A stretch of DNA of 54,854 bases from Kineosporia sp. A_224 (GTDB lineage: Bacteria; Actinomycetota; Actinomycetes; Actinomycetales; Kineosporiaceae). Below the pieces are notes generated by a model, which had not been told where the DNA came from, ran no database searches, and worked only from the letters and a program-made list of their open reading frames with translations. Location of the stretch: NCBI RefSeq assembly GCF_002198655.1, contig NZ_MWLN01000215.1, positions 1 to 54,854 on the forward strand, in the 5' to 3' direction. The position numbers were made by a program, and so were the translations under genes. Positions 34,725-42,840 of this stretch are shown in pieces (within the stretch, counting starts at the first letter, position 1; every line of letters begins with the position of its first letter).

Positions 34725-37064
34725 TCAGGTGAGCAGCATGAGGCCGTCGTCGTCGTCCGGCGCGTGCTGCTCGGCCCGCGCGGCCGCGGCGACGTCGACC
34801 TCGGTCGGGGCCTCGACAGCCAGCCCGAGGGCCGCCATCCGGGCCGCGACCTGGTCCGGGCCGCAGTCGTAGCGCTCGGCGAGGACGGCGAGCGGCCGGC
34901 CGGCCTCGACGGCGGCGCGCAGGCCGGCGTCCTCCTCGGGGGTCCAGCCGCGCCCGGCGGTGACCCCCGCCCGGGACGAGGGCGGGGCCGGCGTCTTCGC
35001 GCCGTTGCCCGCGGCGAGCGCGCGGTCGACCGGGTCGGCGACGGGCAGCACCTCGGGGGCGGTCTCGCCGATCCGGGTCAGCGCCTTGAGGACGACGTCC
35101 CGGTCGGTCGTCGACCAGAACGGCGGCAGCGAGCCGCGGAGGAAGCCGCCGTACCGCGCGGTCGCGAGCCGGCTGTCGAGGACGGCGACGACACCGCGGT
35201 CGGCGGAGGTGCGGATGAGCCGGCCGACGCCCTGGGCGAGCCGCAGCCCGGCGTGGGTCGCCGCGACCTGCATGAAGCCGTTGCCGCCGGCCCGGGCGAC
35301 GGCTTGGCTGCGGGCGGCCGCGAGCGGGTCGTCGGGCCGCGGGAACGGGATCCGGTCGATGACGACGAGCTGGCAGGAGCTGCCCGGGACGTCGACCCCC
35401 TGCCAGAGCGAGAGGGTGCCGAACAGGCACGTCTGCGCGTCCCGGGCGAAGGCACGCACGAGCGTCGGGGTCGCGTCGTCGCCCTGGCAGAGGATCGGGA
35501 CGTCGAGCCGCTCGCGGAGCTCCTCGGCGGCGTACTCGGCGGCCCGCCGCGAGGAGAACAGCCCGAGGGTGCGCCCGCCCGCCGCCTCGACGAGGGTCGC
35601 GAGCTCGTCGAGCACGGCGGCCGACATGCCGTCCCGGCCCGGCGGGGACAGGTGCTTGGCGACGTAGAGGATGCCCTGCTTCGGGTAGTCGAACGGGCTG
35701 CCGACGTCGAGGCCGCGCCACGTCGGCGTCTTCTCACCGAGCAGCCCGACGCTGCCCGCGACGGCGTCGAACGTGCCGCCGAGGGTGAGGGTCGCGGACG
35801 TGAGGACGACGGTGCGCTCGCCGAAGAGCCGCTCGCGCAGCAGCCCGGCGACCGTGAGCGGCGCGATGTCGAGCGCCGTGCGGACGGCGCCGTCCGGGCG
35901 CTTGTACCGGGACAGCCACGCGACGTCCGGCCCCTGCGGCCCGGCGGAGCCGGACGCGAGCCGCTCGGCGACGTCGAAGACCTCCTGGACGGCGGCCCGG
36001 GCGACCTGCCGCGAGCCGTCGGGGGCGGTCGCGCCGGGCTCGGGCTTGAGCCCGGAGAAGACGGTCTTGGCGGCGTCCCGGACAGCGCCGACCGCGACCT
36101 GGAGGAACTCCGGGAGGTCACCGGTGAACCGGCCCTCCTCGGTCTCCTCGAGGGCCGCGGCGAGGATGTCCGCGGCGGTGTCGAGCGGACCGGTGTCACC
36201 GGACCCCGCCTTGCGGGCCCGCTTCGCGGCGGCCTCGACCGCCGAGACCGTCAGCTCGTCGGTGATGACGGACGTCACCCGGTCGGCGAGCTCGTGCGCC
36301 TCGTCGACGACGAGCAGCTCGTGGTCGGGCAGCATCTGGCGGCCCTCGAACGCGTCGATCGCGACGAACGCGTGGTTGCTCACGACGACGTCGACGTGGT
36401 GGGCGCGCTCGCGGGACGCCTCGCTGAAGCAGTCCGCGGCGCTCGGGCAGCGGGTGCCGCCGAGGCACTCGTGGGCGCTCACCGACACCTGGCGCCAGGC
36501 CCGCTCGCTGACCCCGGGGACGAGCTCGTCACGGTCGCCCGAGGAGGTCGCCGCCGCCCACTCCCGCAGCCGGACGATCTCCTTGCCCAGGCGCGAGGTC
36601 GGGGCGGCGAAGACCTTGCCGCCGGCGGTGACGCCGTCGTCCGCCTCGGAGCCCGGGACGTCGAAGAGCGCGTCGTCCTCGTCGGGGAAGCCGCCCTCGA
36701 CCTTGTGCATGCAGACGTAGTTGCGCCGGCCCTTGACGAGCTGCCAGGTCGGGCGGCGGCCGAGCAGCGGCGCGAGCGCGTCGGCGACCCGGGGCAGGTC
36801 GCGGTCGACGATCTGCGCCTGGAGCGCGAGGGTCGCCGTCGAGACGACGACGGGCGTGCTCGTCTCGACGGCGTGCGCGATCGCGGGCACGAGGTAGCCG
36901 AGCGACTTGCCGGTGCCGGTGCCGGCCTGCACGAGGAGGTGCTCGCCGGAGGCGGCCGCGTCGGCGACGGCGACGGCCATCTCCTCCTGGCCCGGCCGCG
37001 GGGAGCCGCCGACCGCGCCGACGGCCGCTGCGAGCAGGTCACGCGTCGAGGGTCCGGCAGCCAC
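34725..37064 (-). CDS. dinG: DinG/XPD-type ATP-dependent DNA helicase
   Basis: 779 aa, GTG 37064. Superfamily 2, iron-sulfur helicase: Walker A LLVQAGTGTGKSLGYLVPA, the four Fe-S cysteines (NYVCMHK, then HECLGGTRCPSAADCF), DEAH box LLVVDEAHELADRV, motif III VLTSATLTLGG, and C-terminal motifs LFGTLSLWQGVDVPG and GVGRLIRTSADRGVVAVLDSR. A C-terminal ~45 residue helix-turn-helix-like extension (GWTPEEDAGLRAAVEAGRPLAVLAERY) is added, as in several actinobacterial homologues. It unwinds DNA structures during repair. A TAGGGT -10 sits 6 nt before the start, suggesting a leaderless transcript. No SOS box was found. Confidence 0.93.
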   Translation of the reverse strand: MAAGPSTRDLLAAAVGAVGGSPRPGQEEMAVAVADAAASGEHLLVQAGTGTGKSLGYLVPAIAHAVETSTPVVVSTATLALQAQIVDRDLPRVADALAPLLGRRPTWQLVKGRRNYVCMHKVEGGFPDEDDALFDVPGSEADDGVTAGGKVFAAPTSRLGKEIVRLREWAAATSSGDRDELVPGVSERAWRQVSVSAHECLGGTRCPSAADCFSEASRERAHHVDVVVSNHAFVAIDAFEGRQMLPDHELLVVDEAHELADRVTSVITDELTVSAVEAAAKRARKAGSGDTGPLDTAADILAAALEETEEGRFTGDLPEFLQVAVGAVRDAAKTVFSGLKPEPGATAPDGSRQVARAAVQEVFDVAERLASGSAGPQGPDVAWLSRYKRPDGAVRTALDIAPLTVAGLLRERLFGERTVVLTSATLTLGGTFDAVAGSVGLLGEKTPTWRGLDVGSPFDYPKQGILYVAKHLSPPGRDGMSAAVLDELATLVEAAGGRTLGLFSSRRAAEYAAEELRERLDVPILCQGDDATPTLVRAFARDAQTCLFGTLSLWQGVDVPGSSCQLVVIDRIPFPRPDDPLAAARSQAVARAGGNGFMQVAATHAGLRLAQGVGRLIRTSADRGVVAVLDSRLATARYGGFLRGSLPPFWSTTDRDVVLKALTRIGETAPEVLPVADPVDRALAAGNGAKTPAPPSSRAGVTAGRGWTPEEDAGLRAAVEAGRPLAVLAERYDCGPDQVAARMAALGLAVEAPTEVDVAAAARAEQHAPDDDDGLMLLT

Positions 37065-37181
37065 CCGAAGACCCTAGCCCGAGCGTCCGACGAGCGGGCC
37101 GCGCCGTCCACAGGGACGCGCCAACGGTCTCGTCACTGGTCTACGGTGCGACTCGCCCGTCGTGCCCAGCCAGGAGGTCCC

Positions 37182-38102
37182 GTGGACGTCGTCGTCGTCG
37201 GGTCGGCCAACGCCGACCTCGTCATCCGGGTCGAGCGCCGGCCGGGGGCCGGGGAGACCGTCCTCGGCGGGGACGTCGCGACGATCCCCGGCGGCAAGGG
37301 CGCCAACCAGGCGGTCGCGGCGGCCCGCGTCGCGCAGGGCACCGGGGTCGCCGTCCGGTTCGTCGGTCGGGTCGGGGACGACGAGCACGGCGCGATGCTG
37401 CGGGCCTCGCTCGCGTCGTCCGGGGTGGACGTCGCCCTGCTCGCGACCGCGGACCGGGCGACCGGGGCCGCCCTCATCCTCGTCGACCCCGACGGCGACA
37501 ACTCGATCGTCGTCTCCCCCGGCGCGAACGCCGCGGTCACGCCGGAGGACGCACGCTGCGACGCCGTCGCGGGCGCCACGGTCGTCGTGCTCCAGCGCGA
37601 GGTCCCGGCCGAGGTGAGCCTGGCCGCCGCGGAGCACGCCCGCGGGACCGTCGTCCTCAACCTCGCGCCCGCCGGGCCGGTGCCCGACGCGCTGCTCGCC
37701 CGCACCGACGTCCTCGTCGTCAACGAGCACGAGGCGGCGCTGCTCATCGGTGAGCCCGTCGGGGACGGCGGGCTCGCCCCGGCCGAGGCGGCCGGGCGGC
37801 TGCGCGCGCTCGGCCCCGGGGCCGCCGTCATCACCCTCGGCGCGCAGGGCGCCTACGCCCAGGACGGCGCGGGCGACGCCTGGGCCCGGCCGCCGGCCGT
37901 CGAGGTCGTCGACACCACGGGTGCCGGTGACGCGTTCGTCGGGGCGCTCGCGGCCTCGCTCGCCCGGGGCGCGTCGGTCACCGAGTCGCTCGGGACCGCC
38001 GTCGTCGTCGGGGCGCTCGCGGTGACGAAGCAGGGGGCGCAGCCGTCGTTCCCGACGATCGACGAGGTGCGCGCGGTGCCCGTGGCTGGCAGCGGGGCGT
38101 GA
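37182..38102 (+). CDS. rbsK: ribokinase (PfkB family)
   Basis: 306 aa, GTG 37182 with SD CAGGAGGT. It phosphorylates ribose (or deoxyribose) at the 5-OH. Landmarks: VVGSANADLVIRVERRPGAGETVLGG, IPGGKGANQAVAAARV, VGRVGDDEHGAMLRASL, AGANIAVTP-like VVSPGANAAVTPED, VLVVNEHEAALL, and the C-terminal VEVVDTTGAGDAFVGALAASLARG with the anion hole and catalytic Asp. The GGKGAN and NEHE motifs favour ribokinase over IolC or fructokinase. It is not linked to a ribose ABC transporter here. Confidence 0.93.
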   Translation: MDVVVVGSANADLVIRVERRPGAGETVLGGDVATIPGGKGANQAVAAARVAQGTGVAVRFVGRVGDDEHGAMLRASLASSGVDVALLATADRATGAALILVDPDGDNSIVVSPGANAAVTPEDARCDAVAGATVVVLQREVPAEVSLAAAEHARGTVVLNLAPAGPVPDALLARTDVLVVNEHEAALLIGEPVGDGGLAPAEAAGRLRALGPGAAVITLGAQGAYAQDGAGDAWARPPAVEVVDTTGAGDAFVGALAASLARGASVTESLGTAVVVGALAVTKQGAQPSFPTIDEVRAVPVAGSGA

Positions 38103-38108
38103 TCGTCC

Positions 38109-38125
38109 TATAGTCAGCCTGCTGA
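38109..38125 (+). promoter_or_regulatory. MFS-gene promoter with TCAGC-N2-GCTGA operator
   Basis: TATAGT (38109-38114) is a good -10. The dyad TCAGC-CT-GCTGA (38114-38125) begins in its last base and covers the expected transcription start. This layout suits a TetR- or MarR-type repressor of the drug exporter; no such regulator gene is adjacent. Confidence 0.6.
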
Positions 38126-38145
38126 ACATTCCGCAGGAGGCTGGC

Positions 38146-39807
38146 ATGACGTCCGACCCGTCCACCACCGGCGCCATGGCCGAGGGCTCCCCCGCCGCCG
38201 ACCCGAAGCGCTGGCTCGGGCTCGTGACGATCTCGCTCGCGGTGGCGCTCATCATCGCCGACGCCACGATCGTCAACGTCGCCATCCCGAGCGTCATCGC
38301 CGACCTCGGCATCTCGACGACGCAGGCCGAGTGGATCACGTCGGTCTACTCGCTCGTCTTCGCGGCCCTGCTCATCACCGTCGGCCGGCTCGGCGACCTC
38401 TACGGCCGCCGCCGGTTGCTCCTGGCCGGCACGGTCGTGTTCGTCGCGGCGAGCGTGCTCTGCGCGCTCGCGCCGAGCGGCGCCCTGCTCATCGCCGCCC
38501 GGGTGCTCCAGGGCATCGGCGGCGCGATGATCCTGCCGTCCACCCTGTCGACGCTCAACGCGACCTTCCGCGGCCGCGAGCGCGGCATCGCGTTCGCGGT
38601 GTGGGGCTCGACGATCGGCGGCATGGCAGCGGTCGGGCCGCTGCTCGGCGGCTGGCTCACGACGACGTTCTCGTGGCGCTGGGCGTTCGGGATCAACGTC
38701 TTCGTCGGGGCGGTCATCGTCACCGGGCTGCTCCTGTACGTCCGGGAGACGAAGGAGGACGGCGCGACGAAGGGCATCGACCTGCCCGGCACGGCGCTGT
38801 CCGTCGTCGGCCTCGGAGGGCTCGTCTTCAGCCTCATCGAGGGCCAGCGCTACGGCTGGTGGAACGCCTCGGAGGCCGCGGCCGCCGAGCTCGGCTGGAC
38901 GGCGTCCGTCTCGCCGATCGTCCTGGTCGCCGCCCTCGCGGTGATCGCCGTCGCCGCGTTCGTCGCCGTGGAGCGGCGCCGGCAGCGGCAGGGCCGGGTC
39001 GTCGTCCTCGACCTCGCGCTCTTCGGCGTCCCGAGCTTCCGCAACGGCAACATCGCCGCGATGATCATCAGCCTCGGCGAGTTCGGGCTGCTCTTCCTGC
39101 TGCCGCTGTACATCCAGAACATCCTCGGGCTCTCGGCGACCCGCACCGGGGTGGTGCTCGTCGCGCTCGCGGCCGGCTCGTTCTTCTCCGCCCCGGTGGC
39201 GCCGCAGCTGTCGAACCGGCTCGGGCCGCGCGCCGTCGTCCGGATCGGGCTGGCCGCCGAGATCCTCGGGATCCTCGGGATCGCCCTGTCCGTCGGCGTC
39301 GACATCTCGGTCTGGCGGCTCGTGCCGTGGCTGTTCCTCTACGGCCTCGGCGTCGGGTTCGCGACCGCCCAGCTCACCGGCGTCATCCTCGCCGACGTCC
39401 CGGTCGCCAAGTCCGGTCAGGCGTCCGGCACCCAGAGCACCGCCCGGCAGGTCGGCTCGGCCTTCGGCGTGGCGATCATCGGGGCGGTCCTCGTCACGAC
39501 GCTCACGTCGTCGGCGACCGACCGCCTCGAGGCCGCGGGAGTGCCTGCGGCGCAGACCAAGGCGCTCGTCACGGCCACGACGTCGAGCGCCGGCGCGGCG
39601 ATCGGCGCCCTGCGCGCCGAGCAGGGCGCGAACGCCCCGGCGGTCGTGGCCCTCGAGGAGGCGTACGTCGCTGCGACGCGCCAGGTCGGCCTCGTCGCCT
39701 CGGGGCTCGTGCTCCTCGGCCTCTTCGCGTCGTTCTCGCTCGGGAGCGGACGCGACACCGCCGCGGCGGAGGACGCCGGTACTGCGCCCGCGCCGGGCAG
39801 GGGATGA
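38146..39807 (+). CDS. DHA2-family MFS exporter (EmrB/QacA type, 14 TM)
   Basis: 553 aa, ATG 38146 with SD CAGGAGG. A ~20-residue N-terminus is followed by fourteen predicted helices. Signatures: motif D1-like LGLVTISLAVALIIADATIVNVAIPSVIADL, motif A GRLGDLYGRRRLLL, motif C-like GGMAAVGPLLGGWLTTTFSWRWAFGINV, and the second-half GQASGTQSTARQVGSAFGVAIIGAVL. These proton-driven exporters remove drugs or metabolites. A large loop near the C-terminus (AAGVPAAQTKALVTATTSSAGAAIGALRAEQGA) is typical of the group. Substrate unknown; the promoter dyad suggests inducible control. Confidence 0.93.
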   Translation: MTSDPSTTGAMAEGSPAADPKRWLGLVTISLAVALIIADATIVNVAIPSVIADLGISTTQAEWITSVYSLVFAALLITVGRLGDLYGRRRLLLAGTVVFVAASVLCALAPSGALLIAARVLQGIGGAMILPSTLSTLNATFRGRERGIAFAVWGSTIGGMAAVGPLLGGWLTTTFSWRWAFGINVFVGAVIVTGLLLYVRETKEDGATKGIDLPGTALSVVGLGGLVFSLIEGQRYGWWNASEAAAAELGWTASVSPIVLVAALAVIAVAAFVAVERRRQRQGRVVVLDLALFGVPSFRNGNIAAMIISLGEFGLLFLLPLYIQNILGLSATRTGVVLVALAAGSFFSAPVAPQLSNRLGPRAVVRIGLAAEILGILGIALSVGVDISVWRLVPWLFLYGLGVGFATAQLTGVILADVPVAKSGQASGTQSTARQVGSAFGVAIIGAVLVTTLTSSATDRLEAAGVPAAQTKALVTATTSSAGAAIGALRAEQGANAPAVVALEEAYVAATRQVGLVASGLVLLGLFASFSLGSGRDTAAAEDAGTAPAPGRG

Positions 39808-39814
39808 TGGCCGG

Positions 39815-40063
39815 GTGAACCCCGACGACACGACCGACGAGACGACCGACGTGACCGTGGGCGACGACGGGATCCGGCTGGGGCAGCTGCTCAAGTACGC
39901 GGACGTCGTGGACTCGGGGGCCGAGGTCAAGTCCCTGCTGGCGGACGGCGAGGTCGCCGTCAACGGCGAGGAGGAGACCCGGCGGGGCCGGCAGCTCTTC
40001 GCCGGCGACATCGTCCGGGTCGGCGACCGGCGGATCCTGCTCCGCGCCGGGGACGGCGACTGA
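39815..40063 (+). CDS. S4-domain RNA-binding protein (YaaA/YlmH-like)
   Basis: 82 aa, GTG 39815. S4 core: IRLGQLLKYADVVDSGAEVKSLLADGEVAVNGEEETRRGRQLFAGDIVRVGDR, with an acidic Thr/Asp-rich N-terminus. Such stand-alone S4 proteins bind structured RNA, often ribosomal. It lies 7 nt after the exporter stop; GATGAT ends 6 nt before the GTG and may be a -10. Convergent with glmS. Confidence 0.87.
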   Translation: MNPDDTTDETTDVTVGDDGIRLGQLLKYADVVDSGAEVKSLLADGEVAVNGEEETRRGRQLFAGDIVRVGDRRILLRAGDGD

Positions 40064-40101
40064 CCCGACGGGCCGGCCGCCGCCCCTGACGCATCGGCGC
40101 C

Positions 40102-41919
40102 CTACTCGACCGTGACCGACTTCGCGAGGTTGCGCGGGCGGTCGATGTCCTGGCCCAGCACGAGCGCCGCGTGGTACGCGAGCAGCTGGAGCGGGATCGT
40201 CAGGAGCACCGGGTCGAGCTCCGGCTCGTTCTTCGGGACGTCGATCCGGGCGCACGCGACGCCGAGGTCGACACCCTCGTGGGTCACGACGAGGAGCGGA
40301 CCGCCGCGCGCCGAGACCTCGTGGAGCGCGCCGACGTTGCGCTCGAGCAGCTCGTCGTCCGGCACGATCGCGACCGTCGGCAGCTCGGGCGAGACGAGGG
40401 CGAGCGGTCCGTGCTTGAGCTCGCTCGCCGGGTAGGCCTCGGCGTGGCGGTAGGAGATCTCCTTGAACTTCTGGGCACCCTCGCGGGCCACCGGGTAGCC
40501 GCGGACCCGGCCGAGGAAGAACAGGCTCGGCGCCTGCGCCACCGTGGCCGCGACCTCGGCGATCGCCTTCTCCTCCGCGAGGACCGCCGCGACCTGGTCG
40601 GGCAGCTTCTTGAGGCCCTCGACGATCCGCGCGCCGTCGGCGAACGACAGGTCGTGCAGCCGGCCGAGGAGCAGGGCGAGGAGCGCGAAGCCGACGCCCA
40701 TGTGGGTCAGCGCCTTCGTCGACGCGACGGCGACCTCGGGCCCGGCGTGCAGGTAGACGCCGCCGTCGCAGGCGCGCGCGATCGACGAGCCGACGACGTT
40801 GACGAGCCCGACGACCCGGCCGCCCTTGCGCTGGATCTCGCGGACGGCGAAGAGCGTGTCCGCGGTCTCGCCGGACTGGCTCACGGCGACGTAGAGGGTG
40901 TCGGGCTCGATGATCGGGTTGCGGTAGCGGAACTCGGACGCCGGCTCCGCGTCGGCGGGGATCCGCGCGAGGTCCTCGATCATCGAGGCGCCCATCTGGC
41001 CGACGTAGTACGCCGACCCGCAGCCGAGGATCTTCACCCGGCGGAACTGGCGCAGCTCGCGCGGCTCGATCCGCAGCCCGTCGAGCCGGGCGGTGGCGAA
41101 CCGGTCGTCGAGGCGGCCCCCGAGCATCCGCAGCAGGGTCTGCGGCTGCTCGTGCATCTCCTTGTGCATGAAGGTCCCGTGCCCGCCGAGCTCGAGCTCG
41201 TCGGCGGTCATCGTCACCGTCTCGGTGGTCTTGGGGACGTCGCGGGCCTGCGCCGTGAACGTCCGGAAGCCGTCCGCCGTGACGCTCGCGAGCTCGCCGT
41301 CCTCGAGGTGGACGACCTGGCTCGTGTGCCGCACGAGCGCCGAGACGTCGGAGGCGACGAACATCTCCTTCTCGCCGATGCCGAGCACGAGCGGGGACCC
41401 GTTGCGCGCCACGACGATCCGGTCCGGGTGGTCGGCGCTCACGACGGCGACGGCCCACGTGCCGACGACCTGCGAGACGGCGTCGAGCACCTTGTCCTCG
41501 AGGGTCACGGCGGACGAGCGGGCGACGAGGTGGACGAGCACCTCGGTGTCGGTCTCGGAGGCGAACGTCACGCCTGCGGCCTCCAGGCGCTCCCGCAGCG
41601 CGGCCGCGTTGTCGATGATCCCGTTGTGCACGAGGACGATCCGGCCGTCCTCGCTGCGGTGCGGGTGCGCGTTCGCGGTGGTCGCGGGGCCGTGCGTCGC
41701 CCAGCGGGTGTGGCCGATGCCGACGGTGCCGGCGAGCCGCTTCGGCAGCGCGTCGACGAGGTCGCGGACCCGGCCGACGGTCCGGACGACGCGCGGGGCG
41801 CCGCTCGTGAGGACGCCGATGCCGGCGGAGTCGTACCCCCGGTACTCCAGACGGGACAGGCCTTCGACGAGGATCGGCGCGGCGTGCTGGCCGCCGACGT
41901 ATCCCACGATGCCGCACAC
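40102..41919 (-). CDS. glmS: glutamine-fructose-6-phosphate aminotransferase GlmS
   Basis: 605 aa, GTG 41919 with SD GAAGGAG. GTG is required so that the catalytic Cys is residue 2 (CGIVGYVGGQ). Glutaminase motifs: RLEYRGYDSAGIGV, VGIGHTRWATHG, HNGIIDN. The isomerase half has two SIS domains (VKILGCGSAYYVGQMGAS, VAVSQSGETADT, EISYRHAEAYPASELKHGPLAL) and ends with the canonical DRPRNLAKSVTVE. It forms glucosamine-6-phosphate for cell-wall synthesis. No glmS ribozyme was seen in the short upstream gap. Confidence 0.97.
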   Translation of the reverse strand: MCGIVGYVGGQHAAPILVEGLSRLEYRGYDSAGIGVLTSGAPRVVRTVGRVRDLVDALPKRLAGTVGIGHTRWATHGPATTANAHPHRSEDGRIVLVHNGIIDNAAALRERLEAAGVTFASETDTEVLVHLVARSSAVTLEDKVLDAVSQVVGTWAVAVVSADHPDRIVVARNGSPLVLGIGEKEMFVASDVSALVRHTSQVVHLEDGELASVTADGFRTFTAQARDVPKTTETVTMTADELELGGHGTFMHKEMHEQPQTLLRMLGGRLDDRFATARLDGLRIEPRELRQFRRVKILGCGSAYYVGQMGASMIEDLARIPADAEPASEFRYRNPIIEPDTLYVAVSQSGETADTLFAVREIQRKGGRVVGLVNVVGSSIARACDGGVYLHAGPEVAVASTKALTHMGVGFALLALLLGRLHDLSFADGARIVEGLKKLPDQVAAVLAEEKAIAEVAATVAQAPSLFFLGRVRGYPVAREGAQKFKEISYRHAEAYPASELKHGPLALVSPELPTVAIVPDDELLERNVGALHEVSARGGPLLVVTHEGVDLGVACARIDVPKNEPELDPVLLTIPLQLLAYHAALVLGQDIDRPRNLAKSVTVE

Positions 41920-41990
41920 GGGCGGTCTCCTTCGGGTCGGTGGTTCGGGTGCTGGGGGCGAGGGCCGGCACGCTGCGGTGCCGGGCCGGG

Positions 41991-42251
41991 TCAGCCGTAG
42001 ACGATGCGGCGCAGCTGCCGCTCGCTGAGGTCGGGGGCCGCGACGAGCCGGCCACGCAGCTCGGCGGCGACCGTCGCGAAGATCTCGGGGTTCTTCGCGC
42101 CGTAGGTCTGCAGGTGGGCGTGCCGGCGGCGGACGTAGTCCTCGACGGTCTCCCGGTGGAACGCGAGGACGTCGTCGACGACCCGGGCGGCCTCGGCGCT
42201 GCTCAGCCCCGTCGACGCGGCGACACGCTGGACGAGCTCGGGGTCGGGCAC
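41991..42251 (-). CDS. small conserved-looking protein of unknown function
   Basis: 86 aa, GTG 42251 with the purine run GGGGGAG upstream. Mostly helical and basic: ELVQRVAASTGLSSAEAARVVDDVLAFHRETVEDYVRRRHAHLQTYG, then AKNPEIFATVAAELRGRLVAAPDLSERQLRRIVYG. The first half looks like a small helical (HTH-like) domain. It lies 71 nt upstream of glmS on the same strand. I do not recognise a family with a known role. Confidence 0.7.
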   Translation of the reverse strand: MPDPELVQRVAASTGLSSAEAARVVDDVLAFHRETVEDYVRRRHAHLQTYGAKNPEIFATVAAELRGRLVAAPDLSERQLRRIVYG

Positions 42252-42291
42252 GGCCCAATACTCCCCCGGTCACTCATCAGTGCCAAATCCT

Positions 42292-42307
42292 TGCCCGAAT
42301 TCGGGCA
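42292..42307. promoter_or_regulatory. 16-bp perfect palindrome TGCCCGAATTCGGGCA
   Basis: Between the stop of the membrane protein gene (42316) and the start of the 86-aa gene (42251). As RNA it would fold a 6-bp stem with AATT loop; as DNA it is a perfect two-fold site. It may be an operator for the small gene/glmS unit or a short terminator. Both readings are weakly supported. Confidence 0.45.
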
Positions 42308-42315
42308 GGAACGGA

Positions 42316-42840
42316 CTACATCCGCTCCACGACGCACCGTTGCGCGACGTAGGGGTCGCGTCCGGCGGCGGCAGCGAGGGCCAGGTCCGCCTCCCAGGGG
42401 TCCGTGGCCCCGGGGGCGGTGAGCACGGCCCCGGTCGCCGGGTCGGTCGGCGGCGAGGACCCGCTCTGCCACGGCACGAGGACGCCGTCCTCCTTCGTCA
42501 CGTACGTCGCGGGGGCGCCGCTGGCGTTGTCGTCGGCGCCGAGGTAGGCGACCCGCCACTGCTGCGTCCGGACGACCCACCCCCACGGCCGGGACTCCAC
42601 GGACGTGACGACCCGGCCGCCGCCGGCCTGGCAGGTCAGGGCCGCGAGCGCGACGTCGGGGTCCGCGCTGCGCCGGACCGACCACCACTGCAGGGCGGTG
42701 GGACCGGCCGCGAGGGCGACGACCGCGGCGACGAGCAGCACCGCGAGGAGGACGAGCACGCGCCGGATCATGCCGACAGGACGCCGCGCCGCGTCGTCCG
42801 GTTGCACGCCCGGCGAGGACCCGTCCGGTGCCACGGTCAC
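42316..42840 (-). CDS. single-pass membrane protein of unknown function
   Basis: 174 aa from GTG 42840, which directly follows the helicase stop (TAG then GTG). A cytoplasmic ~25-residue start with IRR is followed by a membrane segment VLVLLAVLLVAAVVALAAG and an extracytoplasmic domain with two cysteines (ALTCQAGG, AQRCVVERM) that may pair. Translation could also start at Met24. It may be co-transcribed with the helicase. No family recognised. Confidence 0.7.
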   Translation of the reverse strand: MTVAPDGSSPGVQPDDAARRPVGMIRRVLVLLAVLLVAAVVALAAGPTALQWWSVRRSADPDVALAALTCQAGGGRVVTSVESRPWGWVVRTQQWRVAYLGADDNASGAPATYVTKEDGVLVPWQSGSSPPTDPATGAVLTAPGATDPWEADLALAAAAGRDPYVAQRCVVERM

